A DNA stretch of 64,000 bases from Yamagishiella unicocca (GCA_003116995.1 BDSL01000047.1:310001-374000), one strand, 5' to 3'. Shown: positions 19,494-30,680, counted from the first letter of the stretch. Program-made: numbers and translations. Notes: generated by a model from the letters alone, not told the origin.

Positions 19494-21308
19494 ATGCGCT
19501 CGTGGCACACGGCCCTCCCGGCCGTGGCCTTGGCTGCTCTGCTGGCGTGCGGCTTGTCGGGAGTGCTGTCAGCCGCTCCTCCGGAGCCAGGACCAGCGCC
19601 AGCACCAGGTGCGCCATTCTTTCTCTGGCAGTCGTTCCTTAGCTGTGTCTAGGTGCTGCGGGCGTGCGACCGTCCAGAAGATGCGCGTATACAACCGAGC
19701 GAGAAACGAAACGGTTCCATGCGCGGCTCATGAAGGCGGCAACCGAGTGCAGTTTACTGCGGGTGCTACAGTTGATCAGTTGGGGCGGGCGAGAATTGCC
19801 GGGAGGAGGGTGGCGAGAAGACCGGGCTAACGACATAGGAAACGGAGGGGGAGGGAGGGCGGGGATGCAGAGTGGAGCAGCAGTCGAGGATCCAGGGGGG
19901 CCGGCCCCGGTAGGGGGCCTCCGCCTCCCCCTTTGCAGGGCCTTATGGGGCCCACCTAGTGCCCCCAGCTCTTCACCCCTCCGCGCCGCGCGACCTCCGG
20001 AACACCTTTGGGAAACCCACCCGCCGCCCCCTCCTCACGCCCCCCCCTCGCCCCGCCTAACCCCGCTCACCTATAGGGCGCGGTAGCAGCTATTTCGATG
20101 GCAGCAGCAGTAGCAGCTATTTCGATGGCAGCAGCAGTAGCGACGGCCAGCAGGCGGCTATGCAGGAGCTCACGTGGGGGGGCGCCAGCCCGGCCATCGA
20201 CGACGCGCTGGAGGTGCTGGCGATGAGGTTTGCAGCCGCGACCGCCACTGCCGCGACCTCACGCGTGCGGGCGGCAGAGGCGCTTCAATCCGGACGCGGA
20301 TCAGCACACAGCAACTTCGATGTCGGCAGTGCCGGAGGCATTGCTATCGGAGCGAGCGGCAGCGGCAGTAGCAGCGGAAGCGGCGGAAGCGGCGCCGTCG
20401 CCATCAGCACTGGCGGCAGGGGGAGCGTCGCCGGTCACGGCGGCGGTGACGCTGGCGGCGGCCTGGAGCCGCTGCTGCTGCAGCTGGCGCAGCTGACGCT
20501 CGGCGCCGACCCGGAGATTAGGTACGACTTGTACGACGACATCGATGAGTCAGCACGGGAGGTGAGCACCGCTGATGACCTGGCGGCGCGGCTGGCGGCG
20601 CGGCTGCTCGACACCACTACTGAGGGCAGCGACAGCAGCAGCGGCGGCAGTAGCGGTGGCAGTACTGGCGGCGGCGGCGGCAGTAGCGGCGGCAGTAGCA
20701 CGGCCAAGGGTTGCGAGCACGGGCCGATCCGCGGTGGTGCCGACGTCCCTGAGGGCCTTATGATGATCAGCATTGAGGACGTTGCCCTCCGCAAGGCGAA
20801 CGACTACGGCGACGAGTACTTTCCGATAGAGTACGACGAAGAGTACGACGACGAGTACGGCACCTACGGCTATCCATTGGTGGGGGGCGAGCAGGAGGAC
20901 GACCTGCTGGCTGGTTGGTACGAGGACGAGTACGGCGCTGGGGCGGGGGACGAGCAGGAGGACGACCTGGAGACCGTGGAGCAGCAGGTGCTGGCGCTGA
21001 TGGGTGCGGCCTTCCAAGTCGCGACGATGGGAGAAGCTTCTGTTCCTGAAGCTTCTGTTCCTGAAGCTTCTGTTCCTGCTGTCGCGATGGAAGAGGGTTC
21101 TGCGCCTGCTGCTGCCGCCGCGGGCGACGTGTCTGGCGAGTCGGCCGCCCCCGCTGCTGAGCTGGTCGCCTCCACTGGCCGCATCCGGCCTTCACGCCGC
21201 CAGCGCCGGCTGCTGGGCCCGGGACCTCGGCCAGGTGGGGCCGTTGGGCAGGGGGGGGGAAGGGGACGACTGATGGTGGGGCCAGAGGGAGGGGCCGGGG
21301 ACGGCTGA
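19494..21308 (+). CDS. Predicted secreted Ser/Gly-rich, Asp/Tyr-rich protein of unknown function
   Basis: Exon 1 (19494-19608) encodes MRSWHTALPAVALAALLACG and more, a clear signal peptide (hydrophobic core about residues 7-26) followed by a short Pro/Ala run. Exon 2 starts at 20077 with matching phase. It opens with a duplicated YFDGSSSS segment (27-bp repeat at 20086-20140), then Ala- and Gly/Ser-rich stretches, an acidic tyrosine-rich patch (EYDEEYDDEYGTYGYP, about 20830-20875), EQEDDL twice, and ASVPE three times (15-bp repeat at 21033-21080). About 448 residues if it reads to TGA 21306-21308. The last 25 codons could instead be intron, because CGGCCAG|GTGGGG at 21231 is a good donor in the right phase to join an exon at 21942. 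An extracellular-matrix role is inferred only from signal peptide and composition. Confidence 0.6.
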
Positions 21309-21941
21309 TGGTGGGGCCAGAGGGAGAGGGGAAGATATGTCCAGAGGGAGGAGGGAGGGTGGCAGAGTGAGGGGCAGAGGGCATTACAGGGCGTGGCAGG
21401 GGGTAGCGGAGTGATGGGTGGGTAGGGTGGTAGGGTTGCGGCCTGGTGGGGTGGGGACCATTCAAGCCTTGCTTGGGACCACTGCTGCGGTGGCCGCTGG
21501 TTTGGTAGTTACATATCCTACTATCGTGTTGCCAGGAGCCACCTCACCCACTGCTGGCCGTCCTCCCCGCTCCCACGTAATCGCACATGCACGCCGCCGG
21601 CAGCCCAGCGCACCTGTCTGGACCCCTGATCCCCGGGGCCGAGTCAACCGTCGCGCCCTAGTCGCCGTGGCTCAGGGACGCGACCTCAGCAGCTCGTGCG
21701 CCGCCCTCGATGAAGTCCTCCGCGCCTAACTAGGACACGGGTTTTCCTCACAACCCTGCAGTAACGGGGGAGCTGCATCCCGCTCCTCCCGCAGCACTCT
21801 TCCACGTGTTGCCTCACCCCCCCCGCCCACGATCGTGCCTCTTTCCTCCGCTCCCCTGCCGCCCTCGGTCACGGCTCCCACGCGGCGCTGCCGCTGCATC
21901 CAACCACCAGCCAACCACCTAACCACCAAACCCTCCCACAG

Positions 21942-23643
21942 ATGGTCCGTGGGACGAGCGGGATGAGCCGTCCCGCCGACCCGGTCCGAGCCACCGCCGC
22001 GACCCCGCTGATCGGCGGCCGCCACCGGAGCCCAAGGCTGCCCAGGTGCGCCACCCAGCAGCACCCAGCAGTACCCAGCAGCACCCACCCACCCGCCAGC
22101 ACCCACCACCAGCACCCACCCACCTGCCTGACTGCCAGCGTGAAGTCTCAACCTGATGGCGCCATCGGCCCCACTCCGCACAAGCCTATCGGAGCGATAC
22201 GACACGACACGACACAGGTTTCGTTTGTCGTTGTCCCGTGGCTTCCTCACGGCTTCTGCCAGCAGGTGTCACGCTGCCGCAGCATTCGCCACAACCATGA
22301 ACTTACCTACTCGTCCACTTTTAGGATCCAGGGCTTCGTTTGCTTTTTGTCCACCTGTTAGGAGGGCCGGTGTACGAGTCGAACCCTAAGATGGTGGGCG
22401 CCCTGCCAAATGTCCCCACAGCGGTACTGCAACCACATCTTCAGTAGGCCGCCCGGCGGGTTGGGGGCCCACCACCTGGCCACCACCCAACCACCGTGGG
22501 CTCCCGTGTGCGCCCAACACCCCGCCGCTCCTCCCCCCCCCCCGCTCCTCCCGCTCCACCCCGGGGGCTGCTGCCACCCTGCCACCTTGCTGTTCCGGCG
22601 CTCCTGGTTGCCGCCAGGTGTGGGTCCCCGGTGTCGTACGTGTCGCCAAAGATGCGGACGGCGACGTCAAGGTGCGACATGGGAGGGGTGGGAACTGGGG
22701 AGGGGGAGGGGACTAGGGAGGGGTGGGCCCTCGGGAAGGGGTGGGTCCTCGGGAAGGGCTGGGTCGTCAGGAAGGGGTGGTGCCGAGGCCGCCAGGGTTT
22801 CCCATGGCGGTGCTGGCGGGCGGTGCACTCCTCCCCCCCCCCTTGTCGGCTGATGCGCACCAGGTGCGAGCACCCCTCGCGATGACTCCACGATGAACCC
22901 GCTGGCACGGGAGCACCGCCTGGAATCCCACGACCCCACACGCCCAAGCAAGCAAGACGTCTCACACCTCCTGTTACCCTCCACCCCACTGCCCACTGGC
23001 TCCGAAACCGCAGGTCCGTGTGGGCCCCCTGGGCGTCATCTCCACAATCAACGTCGACGCCCCAGAGAAGCGCCCCCTGACGACCGGCACCGGACCCGCC
23101 AGCTGGCGCTCCTCCTCCTCCGCCGCCGCCGCCGCCTCGGGGGCCTCCGCCTTGCTGCCCGGCGGCGGCGGCGGCGGCTCGGACTTTGTGGGCAGCGAGG
23201 GGCCGCTGCTGCCGTCCGGTGACGGCGGCGGCGCCGCCGCCACCGTCACCAGCGTCGTCGGCAGCGGGCTCGGCGGCACCGGCAGCGGCCCTGCGGATGC
23301 CGCCGCCGTCGCCGCCGCCGTCGCGGCCGGCCTTGGCGGCGTCGGCGGAGGCATTGGCGACGCGATCGACGCCGTGGAGGACCGCGCCGACCGCTTCAAG
23401 TTCTCGGCGGCGGAGGCGACCACCAGCAGCGGCCTGGTCAACACCTTTGGTCCGGAACCTGGCCAGGTGGTGCTGCAGCAGCAGTCCAGTGAGGGCGCAG
23501 CGGCGAAGGAGCGGCCGCGGGTGTCCGTCAGCGTGGGGCCAGGGGGCTCTTGGGTGCGGTCAGTCAGCGACGGCGATGGCTCGTTAACCAAGGTGGGCCT
23601 GGCGGGGGGAATCGCAAGGGTCAGCACCAACCGGGCGGCGTGA
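21942..23643 (+). CDS. Exons of an unresolved gene (may continue the preceding gene)
   Basis: Three segments have good splice signals: 21942-22045 (GPWDERDEPSRRPGPSHRRD), 22618-22671 (VWVPGVVRVAKDADGDVK) and 23014-23643 (VRVGPLGVISTINVDAPEKR, then Ala/Gly-rich sequence to a TGA at 23641-23643). The last two join in phase 0. A segment near 22360-22445 (GPVYESNPKMVGALPN) also looks coding but its phase does not fit simply. The tail holds GDAIDAVEDRADRFKF between Gly/Ala-rich runs. No family recognised. Phase would allow the donor at 21232 of the upstream secreted-protein gene to join 21942, so the two may be one gene. Confidence 0.45.
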
Positions 23644-24611
23644 GGCTGGAGCCCAGGAGGTGTTTGGTGTACGTTTGGCGGTTGGCTGGACGGGGGTGGT
23701 TGTGTGCTGGGGGCGGTGCATGCACTGGGGCGGCAGCTGGGCAGTCCCGCGGACTTGGGAGCCCTCGCTCGCGCAGGGGCTAGCAGCAAGGGCGACAGGG
23801 GGATTCGGACTGGAGTAGCGGCGGCGGTGGTGATGGTGGTGGTGATGGTGGTGGTGGCGGTGATGGTGGTGCCGGGACTTTGTGTGTCCTTTGCCGTACT
23901 GTCGCGGTGCAGGTATCGACGCACGCGAAGCCAGCAGCGTCGTACGCCAGGCGGCCGACGCGGCGGAGCCGTGTTGGTAGTTGGACGTTGGGAGTTGGGC
24001 TGCGCGATCCGGATTCTGAAGACGTCGGCCCGTGATCTTAGGAGAGGGCGGGGCGGCGTTTGGAGTTAATCAAGAGACGTATAGGGCGATTCCAACTACA
24101 TTATGGATGTTTTGTTCGGGGGACACACGTCCGCGTCGGCGTTACGAATTTTACTGTGTGGATGTGCGCTGAAGTCAGTGGCGGAGCGCAGAGGGGGGGT
24201 TGTAAGGCGGGGAGGGGACAAGCGCTGCTTGCTTGCTGCCCGTTGGACATCTGGGGGCCGCCGTAGTACCGGGTACCTGATTTTGTAAGAGAACCCTTTC
24301 ATGGCGCCTCCGTCCCAAGCAAGGAGTCCCCGGGGCGCGCAATGGAGGCCTGCACGTGTCATCGCTCGTCTCGTGCAGTGGGGCGACTGCTGGGGCGCTG
24401 GGTGGGGCTGCAGAGGGCGGACGCATACCAGGGGGCTACGTCCTGTAGGGAACTAACGACAGCGGCGCAATGAAACCTAACCCGTCGCGCTCCCCTGGTA
24501 GTGCTGTACGTTTTCAGCCTTAAGTTGCCAGCTTGTTTGTTTACGAGTGTGAAACGTGTAATGTAGCTGGGTTACGGCGGCTCACCATCGTTCCCTCCCG
24601 GGCGCCCGGCG
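23644..24611. other. Intergenic or 5' region, no supported gene
   Basis: GGTGGT-rich tract at 23828-23875. No exon with convincing borders was found. Confidence 0.35.
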
Positions 24612-26948
24612 ATGCACCTGCCGCTGCACCAGTTGGCAGCGCCCGGCAAGCAGGGGACCGGGGCAAGCGGGGCCGGAGCTGGGGGCGGGGCCGGAGGTGG
24701 CGGCGGGCTGTCCGTTATGCCATCGCAACGGCAGGTCGCTGCGGAGAACAGCGGCACCAGCGTGGCTCAGCGGACGTCGCGCAGCCCTCCGCCGCAGCTG
24801 CACTGGCGGCCGGACCTGCAGGGCGCGGACGCGAGGATCGACGATGCGATGGCGGAGGTGCAGCGCGTGGCTATGCAGGTGCGGCCAGGCTGGCTGTGGC
24901 GTGTGGCGGTGATCCGTCCTGAGGGACGCAGCCGGCTGCGTCGCTCGCGCGGCGCCGCCATCGGACACGTCCGTGCTTTCCGACACTGCGGTTCTGGGAC
25001 ACATACCAGCTCAGGTCTTGCACCTGTCGGGCGTGGCCGGTCTTGATGGCTGCGCGTCGGGAATGCCGTGTCGCTCTTGGACTACAGCTCGGATGCTGGG
25101 TTCTCAAGGAGAGACAGGAGCTGTCACGCGCAGGATGGAGCACTTTTAAGGGCGCCTTAGTTCCTTATGAACCCTCAACGCACGACTAAATCCAGCCCTC
25201 GACCTTCAAACGCTGGGAGCGGCGCCCCGTGGGAGAATCGCTCGCACCAGCACGTCTCGTTGTGCAGTCCTTCTCACGGCCCTGGCTCGAACCCCTGTGC
25301 GAGGAGCTCGATCCACCAGTCCACAGCCCATCACGGTGGACGCGATGCCTTCACCTCCCGCGCAGGCTAACGAGATGAGCCCCCGGGAGCGGGTGCTGTA
25401 CCTCTCCAAGCAGGCCAATCCCAACTTCACGCTGCCGCTCCCCCGCAACGCCTATCTCGTCGGCATGGCTACAGAGCCGAGCCGCAGCCGACGGGACATG
25501 TTGCGGAGGAGCAGCAGCAGGCGCGTCACCAGCTTCATCGTGGACCCAACACGGCAGCAGCACGGCAGCCTGCAGGTGCGTGGTGGTGGCTGGGTGGTTG
25601 AGTGGCTGGGTGGCTGGGTGGGTGGGCGAACTGCATCCGGGCGAGCGGGCGGCATGGCTTTAACGAACCCGACGTCGCACGGCAGGCGTCGAGTACGCTC
25701 AACCCAGGTGTGTGGCATTCCAGAGGAGGCGAGCCGGCATGGTGCGGTGTGAAGAGATTGCTGGATGGGTTGAGACGCATCGTCTCCGGCCAAAACGCGA
25801 AGCGCGCAAACGAAAGGTCAAGAGGTTGCTGCCAGGAGTTCGGATGGACATCACACTAGCGCCAGTTGGCGGACTGTTCCGCCCCTGGTTCCTCACGCCG
25901 CATGCACCGTGTTAAAAGGAGAACACGTACCCCGTGTGTCGTACCCCGAGTGTCGTACCACGTGTGTTGCGTCTGCAGGGCAGCCCATCCCGAAGGTCGT
26001 ACATCAATGGGGATGGGCGCAGGAGCAGGGCAAGCGGTGCGGTGTCTGCGAGCTCCCGAGCCGCCAGCGGCGGCGGCGCCCCGGCGGATGGAGCCCTGCC
26101 TCCCCTCGGGTCCCGGTCGCGGTCCGTCGGCCGGAGCAGCAGCAGCAGCCCCGACCCTGTCGCTCTGGAGTCGGCAGACTCGACCAAAATAGCTTGGGAT
26201 ATGAAGGCCGATGCGGAGCCGGAGAGCCTGCCGCCGCTTAGCCCCTCCGCCTCCCTGGGTCGACAGCCGAGTGGTGAAAGGGGGCCGCAGGAGCGGGACC
26301 CCCCCGGCACACCGCTGCCACGGCTCCCAGCGGTGCAGCACCAGGGCGGCGCAATGCAGGCCAAGCCGGACATTATGGTGAGCGGTGCCGGGGAGGTTGA
26401 GCTGGTTGCGTGTCGGTGCACAAAGGGGGCATGTACGGTAGTTGGTGAGGTTACCGTATGCGCGGCGCTGGAACATACCGGTACGGGACGGCGTGCTGGA
26501 GGGGCAGGGGTATCGGGACACGCAGTATTAAGGCGGTGCAGACTCTACCCGTAGACGCGCACGCAGTTTCATGGGGGCGCAGAATTGCATTTGAGGGCTT
26601 TCGCGACCCAGTGCTTAGCGCGCTTGTACCTCCTTGTTTTTTCCTCTTGTCCGCAAGGCACAGATCGGCCTGTGGGGGGCAGCAGCGATGGCCCATGCGG
26701 CCGACTTGGACGCAGCTGCCGCAGCACAGGCGGAAGTGGAGGCCGCCGCTATGGCGGAGGAGGAGGCAGAGGCAGCAGCCGCTTTTGCTCAAGAGCAGGC
26801 TGCGGCAGAGGCGGCGGTGATAGAGGAGCGAGCGGCAGCGAGGGCGGCAGCAAAGGTGGCGCAGGTGGAGGCAAAGGCAGCAGCAGAGGCGGAGACTGCC
26901 GCTGAGGCGTGTTTGGCTACGGGAGCTCAGTATAATCAGGACATCTGA
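24612..26948 (+). CDS. Four-exon gene of unknown function with Ala/Glu-rich coiled-coil tail
   Basis: Exons 24612-24878, 25366-25575, 25979-26377 and 26658-26948, all phase 0 with GT-AG borders, give 388 residues. Exon 1 begins MHLPLHQLAAPGKQ, is Gly-rich and ends with IDDAMAEVQRVAMQ. Exon 2 holds MSPRERVLYLSKQANPNFTL and a basic stretch (RSRRDMLRRSSSRR). Exon 3 is Ser/Arg/Pro-rich and low-complexity. Exon 4 encodes almost only Ala and Glu with spaced charges (EEEAEAAAAFAQEQAAAEAA), a likely single long helix or coiled coil, and ends QYNQDI. I recognise no family. The first ATG is a choice: an upstream exon could exist. A U5 snRNA gene on the other strand ends 129 bp downstream. Confidence 0.6.
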
Positions 26949-27076
26949 GCCCGAAGGGCAACTGTGTGCGACACCATGTAGCTCTGCGCCTTTTAAAGAG
27001 ATTTGTACGTAACTGGGGCTACAGGACAACAGCGAGGCAATTGAAGCGAAGAAATCCATATATTGAATTTTAAATA

Positions 27077-27191
27077 GGAGGCGCAACAGCGCAGAAAAGA
27101 TTGGATTGAGGCGCCTGAAATGAGTTGCCTTCGCTGATCTCTTTAGTAAAAGGCGAAAGAGATATGAGAATCGTGGGCAATTCAGCGCGTA
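27077..27191 (-). ncRNA. U5: U5 snRNA, copy 1 (most diverged)
   Basis: On the minus strand the sequence carries the universal U5 loop 1 block CGCCTTTTACTAAAG inside the stem ATCTCTTT...AAAGAGAT, the outer stem (GAATTGCC with GGCAACTC, one mismatch), an Sm-like site CCAATCTTTTC and a 3' hairpin. U5 holds exons in place at the spliceosome centre. This copy differs from the other three in the outer stem and after the Sm site, and its 3' hairpin runs into GCCTCC instead of GCACCCC. The upstream element is still present at the usual distance. It could be an expressed variant or an early pseudogene. Confidence 0.85.
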
Positions 27192-27254
27192 CGAAGGTGA
27201 GGGGACGGTGGAACCCACACTCCCCATGCTTCGTCGGTGTAGCGATCCCTCCTG

Positions 27255-27263
27255 ATGGTGGGG
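27255..27263 (-). promoter_or_regulatory. Upstream sequence element of U5 copy 1
   Basis: CCCCACCAT on the minus strand, about 66 bp before the RNA 5' end. The same motif stands at the same distance in all four U5 copies although the rest of the upstream DNA differs. Confidence 0.65.
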
Positions 27264-28034
27264 GGCTGGTTATTAAGGCGCGCATGGCCCCTGTCGACTT
27301 GATTTGTGAAACTGTCGCAGCAGCTAGCATTATGGTACGCAGCGCAATAGCTTACTGCGCCACATTAGCACAGGCTAACACCATACATAAGCTACACCGT
27401 CGTACGCCATATTCGCGTCTTGATTTCCGCAAACTTGCTAAACGCAATGGCAGTGCCACATCTCTTGAGCATCAACAGCTAATGCTACATGCCATATTGT
27501 TGAGACATACTTGATGATGACGGGCGATCTTTAGTGGTTGGGCTAGCATTTGGCGACGGTTGTTTCTTGGGCGTGTGGTCACGTGCATGAAGACGCCCAG
27601 GTGACCTCACGTACGCTGGGGGGTAGCAGATGGATGTGAAGCCCATCATCACTGACGCACATTGACACCGCTATAAACGTTACAACAGCTCATCATATAG
27701 TATGTTACCAACGGCCACCAACGACCAGCCACGCCGCCCACCCATGGCCAGTCAGCATGAATGCACAACTTACCTACAGCACCACGGTGGGGAATCAGCC
27801 AACCCCCCATCGGGCTGCTGGATGATTGCGTCTTTCGGCTCTCACTAGGGAAACCAACGAAGGCAACTCTCTATCTACCGGCCGCTCGACCCACTCTTAG
27901 CTGCGCTTTTGCGCACCCCAAATTCCATTTCGTAGGCAGGTCCTCGCCGCTCGCCCACGAACCCATGCTGACAGGGCGTCCCGTGCAGGCAGATTATTCT
28001 CCTCCAACTCGACGCTCTACACATAGTTTCAGTG

Positions 28035-28105
28035 TCAGGCGATGCGCCCGATGGCTCTACCTTTTAAGGTCTGGAGCCCACTGTAACGATTACAACAACA
28101 ACATA
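28035..28105 (-). repeat. Dispersed repeat D3 copy
   Basis: The reverse complement carries GTTGTTGTAATCGTTACAGT, then a GGCTCCAGACC-like segment and CATCGGGCGCATCGCCTGAC, as in the copies at 29840 and 43258. Confidence 0.8.
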
Positions 28106-29074
28106 GTTGTGCCAACTATGCCCTTTGAAGCCCATTATCTGTCCATCCACCCTTTGGGATTTATCCTTCCCTGTTGGCCTTTACTCATTGTCCTGCTCGC
28201 CCTGCTGCGCCAATTCCCACCTGGTGTCTCGCCTACTGCTGCTGAAGCGTCCTGCTGACATCAGAAGCTGCCCTCGCCATTGCCGACACATATCCGCCAA
28301 CTGACCAACTTTGCGGTGACATCTCGCGTAAGGGCTGCAAAGAGGATGTAGACCACATGGACGGACGACGCCAATAAGCGAGCTGAAGTCTATCTGCACC
28401 CATGACCAGTCCCTGCAGTCCGCCTTGTGCGCCACGTCGCAACTTGCGCTCTGACGCTGACGAGGGACCTATCCATATCTAGTGTGCATTCGCGTCTCAC
28501 TACACTACCCGAAGCTGTAGTATCATAGGTTGACGACATTGCGGTACTTCTCAAGAAAGTGGGCCGGGGATTCGGTTGCAACTGTATTTACCGAGAACCA
28601 ACGGGACTAGCAAATGTACCGCACTGTATCGGGAGTCCGCTTTCATGGTCAGCGACAACTGGTGCCAAAACAGAATTGCTACCCTCCTGTGTTGTGTGGA
28701 CCCTAAAATTTGACACTGTAGTCAATTTGCGCGGTCCACGAGCCTTCAAGAACGTCTAATCGCAACCTCAGCAGGGGATCTGCGCATGCCTGTCCTTGCG
28801 CGCGTTCCGGCACTGCACCAGCGCAGCCAGCAGTACGACAGAGACAGCTGCTCCGACTGCGTCTCTGTGCAGATACATGTCTGCTCCTACGGCAGCGGAC
28901 AGCCCCAGGAGCAGCCACTTGCACATCCGCTGCGACCAGCAACGGAAGTGAACAGTCCCTCCGTCCTGCACGAGGGCAGTGGTAATCAAACCTGTGGTAA
29001 TCAAACCTTCAGGCTCACGTCTGGTTGCACTCGAGTATGGGCTCGTTGAATGCTAGCTTCAGATTCGTTATAAT

Positions 29075-29190
29075 GGGGTGCGCAACAGCGCAGCAAAGAT
29101 TGGATTGAGGCGCCTGAAGTGAGTTGCCTTCGCTGATCTCTTTAGTAAAAGGCGAAAGAGATATGAGAATCGTGGGCAACTCAGCGCATA
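29075..29190 (-). ncRNA. U5: U5 snRNA, copy 2
   Basis: About 116 nt on the minus strand. Outer stem TGAGTTGCC with GGCAACTCA, inner stem ATCTCTTT with AAAGAGAT, loop 1 CGCCTTTTACTAAAG, Sm-like site CCAATCTTTG and terminal hairpin TGCGC-TGTT-GCGCA followed by CCCCA. Loop 1 is identical to that of human and plant U5. No coding overlap is needed; open frames across it are shadows. Confidence 0.93.
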
Positions 29191-29256
29191 GATCATTTGC
29201 AGGGATGCGAGCCAACTAGTTCCTACAGCCTCATTGGGCATCATGTGAAGAGCTGA

Positions 29257-29265
29257 TGGTGGGTG
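29257..29265 (-). promoter_or_regulatory. Upstream sequence element of U5 copy 2
   Basis: ACCCACCAT on the minus strand, 67 bp before the RNA 5' end. No TATA box at -30. Confidence 0.7.
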
Positions 29266-29636
29266 AATGCAGCCAGCTGCGCAGCAACGCCGCCAATTTG
29301 TTCTCGCTCAGCCGTAGGCCCCACTGACTAACGTACTTATCGCTGCCCTGGTGGTGACGCTCAGCCAAATAATTTACATCACGTATGTTGCCCCCTATTC
29401 CACGGAGCTGTAATAAAATCCTATGCAGTGCACTCGGGTGCGTGTAAGGTTACTGGCGGCCCAAGGGACAGGCGCCCTACTAGTAGTGTCTTGGTCGAAT
29501 TTGACATAATCATATGTTACGGTGCCCGCAAGCCCGGGCAAGCCAAGGACCAGAAGGAGGTTGTGAGGAAAACCGGACCAGAGGGGGGGCCATACCGAGA
29601 CCGGGGTACGGATTGGGTTTGACTTGGGGGGTGCGG

Positions 29637-29700
29637 GTTTAGGGTTTTAGGGTTTGGGGTTGACTTGGGTGCGGTTTGGGGTTGACTTGGGTTTTGGGGC
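29637..29700 (+). repeat. Telomere-like interstitial tract
   Basis: GGGTTTAGGGTTTTAGGGTT followed by TTGGGG and TTGACTTGGGT units. TTTTAGGG and TTTAGGG are telomere units in volvocine algae. The tract is short and degenerate. Confidence 0.55.
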
Positions 29701-29834
29701 AGGGGCCCCCTCTATGTTGGATCCCGGGCTCCGGCTCGTGACTTGCTGCAGGCTTGGTGCAGGTGGCCCATGTTTCTGGACACGCTTTCATTTCTTTCCG
29801 GTGACTTGAGTTGTGCGTGCTGCCTTCTCCGTGT

Positions 29835-30160
29835 TGTAACGGTTACAGTGGGTTCCAGACCAAGGTAGAACCATCGGGCGCATCGCCTGACACTGAACAA
29901 GACGGAGGAAACAGAAACCGACCTGCACCGTAACAAAGGCAAACCACCAGAACACCAAATTGACAGGCCGTAGGCATATAGAGCAGCATCCAGCACCCCA
30001 GGGGGAATTGGCACTAGAGGCTCCCCTATCAGGAACTGGCCACCAACCAACCTAACAGCCCAGCACCCGACGAACCAGTGAAGCGCCGCAACGATGCAAA
30101 CATCGAAACCAGCCACCTCTCATCCCATAAGGCACGGACCCCTAGCAGGGCTCAACACGC
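29835..30160 (+). repeat. 325-bp repeat, copy 1 (starts with D3)
   Basis: Nearly the same as 43258-43584, including GTAACGGTTACAGTGGGTTC, GACACTGAACAAGACGGAGG, GCCCAGCACCCGACGAACCA and GCAACGATGCAAACATCG. It is likely part of a mobile element whose other end I could not define. Confidence 0.9.
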
Positions 30161-30386
30161 CGTGTGTTGGTTTGTTCGTTTTTGGCTCTTGTCCGCTCCC
30201 GGCCGGTGAGGGTGGGTTCTCTCGCCCGGTGACCTGTGTCGCGCTGGTTGCGCTTCCGCGCTTGTAGGCGTTTCCGCCTCCCTCGTAACATTCGCATTCT
30301 GCCTAACTACTCTTTTGGATTTTATCACTAAGGGTTATCATTGAGGAGCAACGAGCCTGTCGTGACGCTGTGTCAGAAACATAAGC

Positions 30387-30441
30387 ATGGCGGTGAAAAC
30401 ATCAGACAGCATACTCTTTGCCTTAATAACATCCTTCGCAG
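30387..30441 (+). pseudogene. Exon 1 of a third fasciclin paralog (truncated gene)
   Basis: 55 nt from ATG to a GT donor (CTTCGCAG|GTATGC) encode MAVKTSDSILFALITSFAG, a signal peptide matching MASITSHVILFALIISLAG of the gene at 38474 in length, phase and sequence. The 5' leader also matches (GACGCTGTGTCAGAAACATA). Intron 1 sequence continues to 30486, is interrupted by the retrotransposon, and resumes at 36510-36593, matching intron 1 of the 38474 gene. Exons 2-7 are absent before the next intact paralog, so the gene is broken. In principle this exon could still splice to the exons of the downstream copy. Confidence 0.85.
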
Positions 30442-30486
30442 GTATGCATCACTAGCATTGTTAACGAAGCATGCCTTCTTCCTGAT

Positions 30487-30680
30487 ACGCAGACTTCTCT
30501 GTAAGAGAAGGCTAGTTCTTGGACGAAGTACGGCACAGCCGTACTCCGTCTTATTGATAACTAGGCTGATCCCGCTTTCAGCGGTATCCGCCGTAGTATA
30601 ACATTATCATAGTATATTCCTAGTTGTCCCTAATAGTTGATTCCAACATGAACGACGGGAACCTGCCGGCCCCTGCAGCC
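30487..30680 (+). repeat. Split direct repeat A1
   Basis: 194 bp starting ACGCAGACTTCTCTGTAAG, identical by eye to 35756-35949. It contains an inverted pair (ACTTCTCTGTAAGAGAAG), TACGGCACAGCCGTA and GCGGTATCCGC palindromes, and the ATG of the gag-like ORF. Confidence 0.95.

Larger units (their letters stand above)
27192..29074. other. Spacer between U5 copies 1 and 2
   Basis: No gene supported. Contains an inverted copy of dispersed repeat D3 at 28035-28105. Confidence 0.4.
29191..30386. other. Repeat-bearing spacer before the fasciclin relic
   Basis: Holds a telomere-like tract (29637-29700) and one member of a 325-bp repeat pair (29835-30160). The last about 200 bp would be the promoter of the truncated fasciclin gene. 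Confidence 0.45.

Noticed and set aside
22156..22361. Overlapping ORFs between 21.9 and 22.4 kb as separate genes
   Set aside because: They cross intron-like CACCCACC tracts; only the segment 21942-22045 has good exon borders.
26451..27227. 258-codon minus-strand ORF
   Set aside because: It reads antisense through the Ala/Glu exon and through U5 copy 1; both are explained by other features.
30624..30647. Upstream TTG start of the Gag-like ORF
   Set aside because: Eukaryotic initiation favours the ATG at 30648 just downstream.
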